Below are positions 24,483 to 31,567 of a DNA stretch of 64,000 bases, piece by piece (within the stretch, counting starts at the first letter, position 1; every line of letters begins with the position of its first letter). The notes beneath the pieces were generated by a model. It was not told the DNA's origin. It ran no database searches and was given only the letters and a program-made list of their open reading frames with translations. The position numbers and the translations under genes were made by a program. The stretch is from Streptomyces sp. BHT-5-2. Lineage in GTDB: Bacteria > Actinomycetota > Actinomycetes > Streptomycetales > Streptomycetaceae. The stretch covers positions 682,001 through 746,000 of the forward strand of contig NZ_CP081496.1 of assembly GCF_019774615.1 (NCBI RefSeq). The letters are read 5' to 3'.

Positions 24483-25832
24483 TCAGAGCAGCGCCATGAA
24501 GGGGTTGGTGCTGGCGAGCGGTTCCGGCCGCTTCACCGGTTCCGGGGCCTGCTTGGGTGCCGGGCGGTAGGCGTCCATCTGCACCACGGTGGCGCGGTTC
24601 TCCTCACGCTCCGCGCTGGCCGGCGTCGGCTCGGGGTGACGGGAAGTGTCACCGCGGAGCGCGAAAATCGTCTTCGGCCGTCCTGCCTTCCCTTCCTTTT
24701 CCACGGTCACCGCGATTTCCGGCAGTGCCTTGACCTCCGCTGCGGTCGCCCCGACGTACGGGAGAACCTGAGAGGACGCGGCCCGTCCGCCGTGCAGTTC
24801 GATGCGGGCACGGACCTTCTCCGCCAAGCTGAGCGGCTGCCGCTTGCGAATGAGTGACATCTTGTCCCCCATTCCCGTGATGCTGACGGCGTCCTGAACC
24901 GACCGGCGAACCAGAGTGAAGGCAGCCGACAGCATCTCGTCCGTGATCATCTCGGAGCACTCGGAGGCAGCCAGGCATGCCGCGACCCTGAGCGTCTGCT
25001 CTGCGGTCCGTTCGATGAACACGGCCTGTCCCTCCGGCAGGGTCTCGCCCAGGATGCGGGCGTACCGCCTTACGATCCGCCACAGCGGCCGGGCGCGTTC
25101 CCCAAGCGTGATCACGCGGGGCCGGGCGGTGGCCCAGCCGTAGGCATCGGTTAGCGCATGCCCCTCCACCTGCGGCAGTGCCACCCGGTCGTCATCCAGC
25201 ATGGGCACCGACCCGAGCAGGAAGGGAAGGATGCGGTTGTACGAACCGCCCGCAGCTTCCGACTCCCCCACGTACTTGGCCCAATCGGACGGCGTGATGT
25301 GGGAGTGGAGCACCATGGCCGGGTCTCGGACTTCCTGAGCCTCTTCCTTGGTGGTGTTCCGCAGCGTCGTCCCGTCCCACGCGGCCCGCAGTTTGGTGGT
25401 GAACGACGGGTCGCGCTTGACCCGCTTCAAAACCTCGGTCCATTCCTCTTCAACCACCAACGTCCTTACGTCCCGACCGTGTTCGGTCTCCACCGTGGCT
25501 TCCTGCTGCTCCCACAGATGGTTGACCATGCTCGCCCCAGACGTGATTCCGGACGTGGTGTGTGTGGCCAGGAACCGGCCCAGGGGCTTGTCCAGGACGT
25601 GTAGCGCGGCCCGCAGCGCGGTTCCCTTCCCCCTGCCCGTTCCGGCCACGAGGGCGGACCACAGCAACAGGGGCCGGGCGCTGCCACGGGAGGAGACCTT
25701 GACCGTTCCGCCGATGGCGGCCGACCACATCGACAGGGCGGCCACGTACACCCCCAAGGGGTCCGCTTCGAGGAACGGTGCGATACGGCGAACGGCACGG
25801 CCGATGGGACCGTAGAAGACAGGGCTGGTCAT
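24483..25832 (-). CDS. DUF3987-like P-loop ATPase, probable replication protein of the element
   Basis: A 449-residue protein. The P-loop AGTGRGKGT lies at about residues 63-71 and the acidic LVVEEEW (about 125-131) could be Walker B. The block KLRAAWDGTTLRNTTKEEAQEV...PAMVLHSHITPSDWAKYV resembles the DUF3987 primase/helicase-like ATPases found on plasmids, satellites and phages. No primase domain is present. It probably unwinds or loads at the element's origin after excision. The ATG at 25832 follows GAGGTAGACACGTC. The C-terminal ~60 residues are Pro/Glu-rich and disordered. Confidence 0.7.
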   Translation of the reverse strand: MTSPVFYGPIGRAVRRIAPFLEADPLGVYVAALSMWSAAIGGTVKVSSRGSARPLLLWSALVAGTGRGKGTALRAALHVLDKPLGRFLATHTTSGITSGASMVNHLWEQQEATVETEHGRDVRTLVVEEEWTEVLKRVKRDPSFTTKLRAAWDGTTLRNTTKEEAQEVRDPAMVLHSHITPSDWAKYVGESEAAGGSYNRILPFLLGSVPMLDDDRVALPQVEGHALTDAYGWATARPRVITLGERARPLWRIVRRYARILGETLPEGQAVFIERTAEQTLRVAACLAASECSEMITDEMLSAAFTLVRRSVQDAVSITGMGDKMSLIRKRQPLSLAEKVRARIELHGGRAASSQVLPYVGATAAEVKALPEIAVTVEKEGKAGRPKTIFALRGDTSRHPEPTPASAEREENRATVVQMDAYRPAPKQAPEPVKRPEPLASTNPFMALL

Positions 25833-25919
25833 GACGTGTCTACCTCAAGGATGTACGTTGTTGCACGGGGGAACTGGCGGCGCCACCCACGGGGGGCGGC
25901 ACCGCCAGGGAAACGGCAC

Positions 25920-26687
25920 TCAGGCCGCTACTGCTTTTTCCTCGGACGCGTCCCGGTGCGCCAGCTCGTAGGCGTGGCGCACGTGCATGGGGATGCGCCC
26001 CTTGGACGGGACGACGTAGCCGTTCTCCCGTGCCCAGGTACGTACGGCCTTGTTGCGCTCCCGCTCGGACATGACCTTGGGGCCGACCTTGGCAGGCTCG
26101 GGGAGCGAGTCTCCGCCGACCAACTCACCAGCGCATACAGCCGACTTGAAGCGGCCCGGCACTCGTACGTCCATGCACGGAATGCCACGCTCCCGCGCAT
26201 CTCGCAGCTTGGTTCCGTTGCGGTCGCCACCCTCGCCCACGATCAGTAGGGCTGTGGACTCATCCGCACGGCCCACCACTTCGTAGCCCAGGCTCCGCAC
26301 GGCCTCGCGGGCCGTGTCCCAGTCGTACCCCGGTACCTCACCCGCGATCATGACGGATCGCACAGACTCAGGCTCGCTCGCTTCCCCGCCCACGTCGCGT
26401 TCATCGCACTCCGTCACGACAGGCGACGGCTCAGCCGCGTGCGCCGGGGCAGGCTCAGCAACCGGGACACTCACCGGCTCAGGCTCGGTTGCCTTGCCCT
26501 CACCCTCCGAGGGAGCGCCGAGCGCATCACACAGGTAGCGGCCAAAGGTGACGTTGTGTTCCAAGCAGAGGTCCCAGGAATGGCGCCCCAGCGTCAGCGC
26601 GTCAGTTGCTTCTACCTCGGAACCGTCACGCGCCATGTGGGCGTCGCACAGAACCTTTTCAACGGGCATGAGCACGGTCTTACGCAT
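25920..26687 (-). CDS. Zinc-site / BRCT / Lsr2 C-terminal domain fusion protein
   Basis: A 255-residue protein in three parts. Residues 1-55 carry two CxxH pairs (C14-H17 and C41-H44), a likely zinc site. Residues 58-108 are an acidic Pro/Glu-rich linker. Residues about 109-183 (SVMIAGEVPGYDWDTAREAV...GTKLRDARERGIPCM) look like a BRCT domain. Residues about 207-245 (SERERNKAVRTWARENGYVV, KGRIPMHVRHAYELAH) are the Lsr2 DNA-binding domain, with KGR in place of the usual RGR minor-groove motif. Lsr2-type proteins silence AT-rich foreign DNA. This one lacks the Lsr2 dimerisation domain and may regulate or bind the element's own DNA. The ATG at 26687 gives the zinc part as N-terminus. Confidence 0.75.
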   Translation of the reverse strand: MRKTVLMPVEKVLCDAHMARDGSEVEATDALTLGRHSWDLCLEHNVTFGRYLCDALGAPSEGEGKATEPEPVSVPVAEPAPAHAAEPSPVVTECDERDVGGEASEPESVRSVMIAGEVPGYDWDTAREAVRSLGYEVVGRADESTALLIVGEGGDRNGTKLRDARERGIPCMDVRVPGRFKSAVCAGELVGGDSLPEPAKVGPKVMSERERNKAVRTWARENGYVVPSKGRIPMHVRHAYELAHRDASEEKAVAA

Positions 26688-27474
26688 GGCGCGAAAATCC
26701 TTTGAATCGGGCTTGACAGATGAAGCCTCAGTGAGTGGCCGGAGCGCTGCTCTAACGGCCGTCCGCATTCGTTGTTGCGGTGCGAGATCAACTCTGCCAA
26801 CCGTCAATCACAGAACAGTAACGTACGAATAACTGAAGCGTTACTCTCGTGAATGCGACCCGGGGATAATGCGAATTGAGAAGTAATGAGGACCCACCGG
26901 GGGTGCCTTCCTCAAACCGTGTACGGGTATGAGATCTCTAGGAGGCCGGCTGGCGGCCTCGCCAGATCCCGTGTGCATGTCAGTGGCAGTGCGCTCTCAA
27001 TGCCCTTCAGGGGGCTTCCCGGGGTCTTTAGAGCACGAAAACTGGAAGATCCGAACCCCAGAGTGGCGGACAGATGTCCACTCAGCCCCCTCCGCAGTGC
27101 CCTCGGTCTCACTTTGATGGAGTGGCGGTACGGTTCCACGCGGATAACAGGTACGTATTTAGTGCCGGGGATTATATATACCCTCACCTGGTGTTCGTGC
27201 CTGTTGTTACCCCTCAGCGGGGGTGGATGCTGCTGCAAGCGAGCCTCCCCAACTGGACCATCAGCTAGGCCCAAGCTCGTCCTCCCTTGCCAGGGGGCCG
27301 TCCCTGCCGAAGGCCCGCTCAGGTAAGACTCAAAGCACCCGGAATCGAGCAAAAACACCGAGGGATCGTTTCATCATTACCCAATATGGGCGAAACAGAG
27401 CATGATCCGCACTGAGGGAGGGGAGTCATCACTCAGGTCGATCTCGGCCTGACGAAAAACGGAAAGGGTGCGCT
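26688..27474. other. Long low-GC region without a convincing gene
   Basis: Includes the likely promoters of the BRCT-Lsr2 gene (leftward) and of the gene at 27475 (rightward). It contains an inverted repeat AGTAACG-N15-CGTTACT (26817-26845) and an AT-rich TTATATATA stretch near 27171-27180. Short frames on both strands (for example 64 codons from ATG 27074) have no clear ribosome site or family. A decayed gene is possible. Confidence 0.4.
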
Positions 27475-28053
27475 ATGGATGAGCGAAGCACTTATGATTT
27501 TGAACGTCGGTTCACAAATGCATACGTGTCGGGAGATACGAAATCTGCAAACGGCGAGACCCTCGCTGGAACTATTTGGCTTTGCCCCTCCAGGCGAGCC
27601 GAATTCCGCCTGAATGAGGGTGGATCGAGGAGTAAGTTCTGGGGATACTACTATTTCCTGGCCAACGATTTGGTTCACGTGTTCACGACCGAAGGTCAGG
27701 GTGAGACTGATCCCGGCATGGGCATGGAAACCGGTAGCACAGTGGCACTAAAGGTCTGTGAGAAGCAATATCGGCTGGGCATCCGGCAGGGCCGGTCGAA
27801 GGATGACTCGTTTAAGGTAGCCGAAGAGATCCTTAAGAAGGATGGGGTCTCCATTCCCGGCTGCTCCTGCTCGCTCGTCGCCAGCTTTGACGCCAATGAC
27901 GAAGCCGATTCCTTGACAACGAAGGAGAAATTCTTCAATTTTCCACCGGGGACAGTATTCAGTCGTGTAACGGCGGAAGAAGCGGCCGCCGACGCGGAGG
28001 CATATGAAACGTACCCAACCACCGAACTCGGCGATAACGCAGCCCCCGACTAG
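27475..28053 (+). CDS. Unknown cargo protein with low-GC coding bias
   Basis: A 192-residue soluble protein: MDERSTYDFERRFTNAYVSGDT... with no membrane segment. There is a Cys cluster (SIPGCSCSLVA, about residues 123-133) and an acidic C-terminus. GC and codon use are the lowest among the element's genes, indicating recent acquisition. The ATG follows GGAAAGG. It is transcribed toward the capsid gene and convergent with it. I recognise no family; its position suggests cargo (for example a phage-interaction or host-fitness gene), which is inference only. Confidence 0.75.
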   Translation: MDERSTYDFERRFTNAYVSGDTKSANGETLAGTIWLCPSRRAEFRLNEGGSRSKFWGYYYFLANDLVHVFTTEGQGETDPGMGMETGSTVALKVCEKQYRLGIRQGRSKDDSFKVAEEILKKDGVSIPGCSCSLVASFDANDEADSLTTKEKFFNFPPGTVFSRVTAEEAAADAEAYETYPTTELGDNAAPD

Positions 28054-28146
28054 AAGTCTCAGGCGATCCCGGGGTACCACTATCGGTGCTGCCATAAAGG
28101 CAGGATCCGCCGGAGACAGGCCACTCGCATCTCGGCCCCTCATGCC

Positions 28147-28177
28147 AGAAGCCGCCCCCTCACAGGGAGCGGCTTCT
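28147..28177. terminator. Bidirectional terminator between cargo and capsid genes
   Basis: AGAAGCCGC (28147-28155) pairs with GCGGCTTCT (28169-28177), extended by CCCT/AGGG around a short loop. Genes converge on it from both sides. Confidence 0.7.
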
Positions 28178-28192
28178 CGCTGTCTGGCTGGG

Positions 28193-28285
28193 TCAGTGGG
28201 CCTTGGCGTATGCCTCGCGAACTTCGGCCGGCACCCTGCCGCGGTTGCTGACCTGATGTTCCTGGGTCAGGCCGCGGTGCCCCAT
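28193..28285 (-). CDS. Micro-ORF encoding an Lsr2-type C-terminal tail, overlapping the capsid stop
   Basis: In the frame -1 relative to the capsid gene, ATG 28285 to TGA 28193 encodes 30 residues, including VSNRGRVPAEVREAYAKAH. This is essentially the second half of the Lsr2 DNA-binding domain with the intact RGR motif. It overlaps the capsid stop (28267-28269) by 19 bases. The first helix of the Lsr2 domain (the R-x-WA-x-x-NG part) is missing. It may be a tiny coupled gene, a decayed Lsr2-like gene, or an alternative C-terminal extension; no ribosome site is obvious. Confidence 0.45.
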   Translation of the reverse strand: MGHRGLTQEHQVSNRGRVPAEVREAYAKAH

Positions 28286-29178
28286 TCCACAGCCGCGCGG
28301 ACAATGCCCTTAGTCGGCTTACTCTCGTCGAAGGTGTTGTCGGCCTTCTTGGCGTCCAGCTCCGGGTATCGCACGATCTTGCCGCCGTACAGGTGGAGAG
28401 TGTCGATGTAGTCGGCGCGGAACTTCTCTGACTGGCCCTCACGGAAGCCCGTGAACTGGCTCGCGTAGGTGGCGAACTCCTTGTGTCCGGCCACGATGTC
28501 CACGCCCTTCGGCATGGCCGTGGTGGACAACACCGTGAAGCCAGCAAGCTTGGCAACGACGCCGTGTGCAGTCACTCCGCCTTCGCCGTACGCGGCGGCG
28601 TTGGCAACTGCCGGATGCTCGATGAGGTACCGCTTCACACGGGGCGAGACGACCACGTACCGGCCTGCGGGAATGTCGTTGTCGTCCAGAGCCAGCATCA
28701 TGTCCAGGATGGCGCTGTAGAGCGCCTGCGGGGTGTTCTCCGGCGTTGCCTTGACCGTGGGCAGAGCCGTGGCGCCCTTGGCGATCACGTCACCCATGAA
28801 CGTGTCGGCCTCGCGGGCAAGGGACCGGATCATCTGCTGATTGATCGGCGAGTCGAGGCCGCTGGCAAGCTGGACACGCTCCGCGTCCTCCACGAGCACC
28901 TGAAGGTACTTCGCTTCGGTGATCGGGAGCTTCTGGTCTACGGTCTCCGGCCGCTGGGCCGTCATGCCATCCGGGAGCTTGTAATCCCCAACCGAGGGCC
29001 GCAGAAGGCTGTTGATGTGGACAACATCGCCCTTCTTCCGGATATCACCCTCGTACTTGTTATTCGAGACGATCGGGGAAGCCCATACCAGCAGCGGGTC
29101 AAACTGGGTCAGCAGGTTGGCATTCCAGATCTCCGGGACGAAGGTGTGGGTGGCAGGGTTCTGGTAGGCAAAAGTCAT
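28267..29178 (-). CDS. Phage major capsid protein (HK97-fold type)
   Basis: A 303-residue protein resembling actinophage major capsid proteins. The N-terminus MTFAYQNPATHTFVPEIWNANLL...DPLLVWASPIV is characteristic, followed by KKGDVVHINSLLRP, READTFMGDVIAKGA, a central DMMLALDDNDIPAGRYVVVSPRVKRYLIEHP and a C-terminal GFTVLSTTAMPKGVDIVAGHKEFATYASQFTGFREGQSEKFRADYIDTLHLYGGKI. Length fits the class that lacks a cleaved N-terminal delta domain and uses a separate scaffold. The ATG at 29178 follows AGGAG. The scaffold gene ends 14 bases upstream. No portal, terminase or protease gene accompanies it. Confidence 0.88.
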   Translation of the reverse strand: MTFAYQNPATHTFVPEIWNANLLTQFDPLLVWASPIVSNNKYEGDIRKKGDVVHINSLLRPSVGDYKLPDGMTAQRPETVDQKLPITEAKYLQVLVEDAERVQLASGLDSPINQQMIRSLAREADTFMGDVIAKGATALPTVKATPENTPQALYSAILDMMLALDDNDIPAGRYVVVSPRVKRYLIEHPAVANAAAYGEGGVTAHGVVAKLAGFTVLSTTAMPKGVDIVAGHKEFATYASQFTGFREGQSEKFRADYIDTLHLYGGKIVRYPELDAKKADNTFDESKPTKGIVRAAVEWGTAA

Positions 29179-29192
29179 ACGGGTACTCCTGG

Positions 29193-29600
29193 TTAGCGCT
29201 TACGAGCGTCGAGAGAGACTGAACTGCGGGCGCCTATGCCGTTGTAGTGGCCCATGCCCATGAGTTGCGGGAACTTCGGCTCCGGCTCGGCCTGAAAGGG
29301 CTTGAGTGCCAGCGCGATAGCGTCTGCGGCGGGCTCGCCGTCCTCCCCGAGGAGCCTGGAGAGGTCGAGAAGGTCAATGAACCCGTCGGGAAAATCCACA
29401 CCGGCCTTGGCAGCCTCGGCCCTCAGTTCGGCCTTGGCCAGCCTCCCCGCATACTCCTGCTGGATCTCAGCCCGGATCGCCTCGGCAGGGTCGGGAATAT
29501 TGGCGGGTTCAGGCTCGGCCGGCTGGGCCTCGAAATCCTCGACCGCATCGAGAGTGGCCGGGTTCTCCGGAGTCTCGGAAATCTGTGCTGCGTCGCTCAT
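29193..29600 (-). CDS. Probable capsid scaffolding protein
   Basis: A 135-residue, strongly acidic, Glu/Ala/Pro-rich protein: MSDAAQISETPENPATLDAVEDFEAQP. A helical, coiled-coil-prone middle (AIRAEIQQEYAGRLAKAELRAEAAKAG) and the segment VDFPDGFIDLLDLSRLLGEDGEPAADAIALALKPFQAEPE match the usual scaffold layout immediately upstream of capsid genes in actinophages. AGGAGG lies eight bases before the ATG at 29600; an in-frame GTG at 29609 overlaps that ribosome site and is rejected. Assembled with the capsid protein it should set shell size. Confidence 0.75.
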   Translation of the reverse strand: MSDAAQISETPENPATLDAVEDFEAQPAEPEPANIPDPAEAIRAEIQQEYAGRLAKAELRAEAAKAGVDFPDGFIDLLDLSRLLGEDGEPAADAIALALKPFQAEPEPKFPQLMGMGHYNGIGARSSVSLDARKR

Positions 29601-29911
29601 GGGCGACACCTCCTCAAGATCTAATCAAGCTAGGAAGTAGAGTCAGATTGGGCCGCCTTGAGATCGGCCCTCTACCTCACAAGAGGACAACGTAAGAGAA
29701 ACACTGCCCCCCTTACCCCCCACTGTGAACGAGATCAGTAGGAAGTAAGGGAGGTCAGCATTTTCTCTCCGTTGTCCCCCTCACAGGGAGGTATCCGCAG
29801 AGCCTCATGACGACTTAGGAACTGCCCGGCCGCTAGGCCGTGCCAGAGGCACACCGCCGAGTGTGCATGGCTCCAGAGAGAACGCCTCTCCACAGACTCT
29901 GAATAAATGCT
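29601..29911. promoter_or_regulatory. Upstream region of the capsid operon
   Basis: A 311-base gap between the zinc-ribbon protein and the scaffold gene, AT-richer (TAATCAAGCTAGGAAGTAG near 29622-29640). It contains direct and inverted copies of CCTCACA/AGAGGG motifs. It should hold the late promoter of the scaffold-capsid pair; no element is assigned with confidence. Confidence 0.4.
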
Positions 29912-30604
29912 TCAGAGAGCTTGAGGGACGTTCAGCGTCTCCCACACATCCCGGGACTGCTGGTACTGGTCGGAGCTCTTGCCGCCGATCGTCGGAGTCT
30001 TCAGCCAGGCCGCTACGGCTGGCTTCTCGCCGTCCGGCCGGTAGGACATGTTTCGGTGAACGCCGACGTATATTCCCTTGCGCCTGAGGCGTTGCGTGTG
30101 GCTCTTGGCTGCCCTCTTGTGAGGGTTGCAGTACTTGCGGGGGTTGCCCCTGCCTCGGGCCGCCTGCGGGGCGTACAGCGGCTCTTGGCAGGAACTCCAT
30201 CGGCACGTCTCGGGCGGGAAGTTCCGACGCTCCATCGTGAAACCGGAGCCGAAGGCCGCCGAATCGTCTACCGCATCGAGGAGTTGCACGACGGGTTCCG
30301 CCGCCTCCAGCCCCGGGCGCTCCCGCATCATGCTTTCCACCGCATGACGCCGTGCCTCCGGAGCGAATTCGGGTAGCGAAGCGCACAGCGATGCCACCAT
30401 CAAAGGAACCATTCCGGTATACGCCGCCGCTATCCGCTCGAACTCCGTTTCCGGCCGCTGGGTCCACGCCCCTGGCCAGTCGTCCCTCGTTTCGTCGCCA
30501 GCCGCCTCCAGAAGGGCGTCCGCCTTCCGCTCTAGCCTGCCCCGACGCTTCTCGTCAGACGGCGGGATGACCTCGTTCACGTAATCCTCTGGCGCAGCGC
30601 TCAC
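29912..30604 (-). CDS. Zinc-ribbon-like protein of unknown function
   Basis: A 230-residue protein. The C-terminal half carries a C-x4-C...C-x2-H cluster (ETCRWSSCQEPLYAP, KYCNPHKRAAKSHTQRLRRKG, about residues 130-180), likely a zinc ribbon followed by a strongly basic helix, so nucleic-acid binding is plausible. The N-terminal ~110 residues are acidic and helical. The GTG at 30604 follows GAGAGG by five bases. It lies between the excisionase and the capsid operon, all on the minus strand, and may be a regulator of late expression or packaging. Confidence 0.65.
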   Translation of the reverse strand: MSAAPEDYVNEVIPPSDEKRRGRLERKADALLEAAGDETRDDWPGAWTQRPETEFERIAAAYTGMVPLMVASLCASLPEFAPEARRHAVESMMRERPGLEAAEPVVQLLDAVDDSAAFGSGFTMERRNFPPETCRWSSCQEPLYAPQAARGRGNPRKYCNPHKRAAKSHTQRLRRKGIYVGVHRNMSYRPDGEKPAVAAWLKTPTIGGKSSDQYQQSRDVWETLNVPQAL

Positions 30605-30628
30605 ATAGCCCTCTCAGGAAATGAAAAA

Positions 30629-30649
30629 GCCCCCGGTTGCCTCGGGGGC
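30629..30649 (-). terminator. Terminator after the excisionase gene
   Basis: GCCCCCG (30629-30635) / CGGGGGC (30643-30649), followed on the minus strand by GCTTTTTC: a stem with a U-tract, canonical rho-independent form. A near-identical hairpin ends the next gene upstream. Confidence 0.85.
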
Positions 30650-30666
30650 GTCATTAAAAGTGCTGT

Positions 30667-30831
30667 TCAGTTCTGGCGGTCTAGCCACTTCTCTAGGTCG
30701 GCCGGGCGGCATCGGAGCGACTGGCCGACCTTCCGGAACGGGATCGTCTGCCTTTTCCAGTTGTCGTACACCCACGACTTCGGGACGCTCAGGTAGTCAG
30801 CAACATCGCCAACGGTCATCAGCTTGGTCAA
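30667..30831 (-). CDS. xis: Excisionase-like MerR-type HTH protein
   Basis: A 54-residue helix-turn-helix protein containing MTVGDVADYLSVPKSWVYDNW...IPFRKVGQSLRCRPADLEKWLD, the standard HTH_17/excisionase fold. It would bend DNA at the attachment sites and direct the integrase toward excision. I favour the TTG at 30831 because GGAGG lies five bases upstream; the ATG at 30819 is too far from it. Longer in-frame starts would run through the terminator of the upstream gene. Confidence 0.85.
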   Translation of the reverse strand: MTKLMTVGDVADYLSVPKSWVYDNWKRQTIPFRKVGQSLRCRPADLEKWLDRQN

Positions 30832-30854
30832 AAATTCCTCCGAGAAAAAGAAAA

Positions 30855-30873
30855 CCCCCGATGACCTCGGGGG
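30855..30873 (-). terminator. Terminator after the 182-residue regulator candidate
   Basis: CCCCCGA (30855-30861) / TCGGGGG (30867-30873) followed on the minus strand by TTTTCTTTTTC. It separates the regulator transcript from the excisionase gene. Confidence 0.85.
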
Positions 30874-30902
30874 CGTAGTCATTTGGGCGCGGAGGAATGG
30901 GG

Positions 30903-31451
30903 CTACCCAGCCTCTCCCGCCTCCGGCATGGAGTCGAGCACGGACCTGGCCTTGGCGGTCAACTCCCCGCCGGCCTTCCCGGCAAGGGAGCTCAAGTACC
31001 CATCTCTGCGGGCCTTCTTGAGGTGATCCCGCACGGTCTCCGGCCGACGCTCGATCAACTGCGCCAGCCAATCAACGGGACGGGTCGCGCCGATATTCGC
31101 CATCTGGACGTACACGGTCGAGAGCACAACCAGGTAAGGCGCTGAGACGCCTTGGAGGGCGAGTAGCTGCCCGGCCCCCTTGCCCGCTTCCTCAATCGCC
31201 TGGCTGATCCCCCGCGCCTCCTCTTCGATGCTCGGAGCGTGCTCCTGCATCGCGCGGACTGCTTCCGCGAGATCGAGCCTGCGGAGCACCGTCGTGGAGA
31301 TCCCGCGTGCCACGTCGCGGGCGGGGGCGTTCTCCGCCTGCTCGATGGTGATGCGCTGTGGGCCACCTGTCACCACGCCGCTCGGCCACCACATGCGGAT
31401 GTCCCACGCACCTTGGTGCTGGGTGATCTCGAACCCGTCCTCATCTGCCAT
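30903..31451 (-). CDS. Possible winged-helix regulator, divergent from the integrase
   Basis: A 182-residue protein. The N-terminal ~40 residues form a beta-rich segment (DGFEITQHQGAWDIRMWWPSG), the middle is a long helical region (EEEARGISQAIEEAGKGAG), and the C-terminus (WLAQLIERRPETVRDHLKKARRDGYL) looks like a helix-turn-helix reading head. It is transcribed divergently from the integrase, with a 17-bp palindrome between them, the classic position of a lysogeny-type repressor. There is no Shine-Dalgarno before the ATG at 31451, so the mRNA may be leaderless. The repressor role is inferred. Confidence 0.6.
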   Translation of the reverse strand: MADEDGFEITQHQGAWDIRMWWPSGVVTGGPQRITIEQAENAPARDVARGISTTVLRRLDLAEAVRAMQEHAPSIEEEARGISQAIEEAGKGAGQLLALQGVSAPYLVVLSTVYVQMANIGATRPVDWLAQLIERRPETVRDHLKKARRDGYLSSLAGKAGGELTAKARSVLDSMPEAGEAG

Positions 31452-31468
31452 GCAAGGAAGGTACCACG

Positions 31469-31493
31469 GATGGTGGTCCACCATCAGTTGACA
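31469..31493. promoter_or_regulatory. 17-bp palindromic operator beside a TTGACA -35 element
   Basis: GATGGTGGTCCACCATC (31469-31485) is a perfect inverted repeat around one base. TTGACA (31488-31493) follows on the plus strand, so a bound protein would overlap the integrase promoter while sitting just upstream of the divergent regulator start. Confidence 0.7.
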
Positions 31494-31567
31494 ACCATAG
31501 GTGGACACGCCAAGACTGGCCGCAAGAGGGGCTGACAGGGCCCCGATCACGGCAGGGACTATCGCTG

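Noticed and set aside
26912..27358. A 148-codon minus-strand ORF in the low-GC part of the element
   Set aside because: No ribosome site, no family and no consistent codon bias. Competing short frames on the other strand are equally weak, so the region is recorded as non-coding or decayed.
28193..29178. Programmed -1 frameshift joining capsid and Lsr2-like tail
   Set aside because: No slippery heptamer of the X-XXY-YYZ type was found before the capsid stop. A separate micro-ORF or relic is simpler.
29193..29609. GTG at 29609 as the start of the scaffold gene
   Set aside because: It lies on the AGGAGG ribosome site that is ideally spaced for the ATG at 29600.
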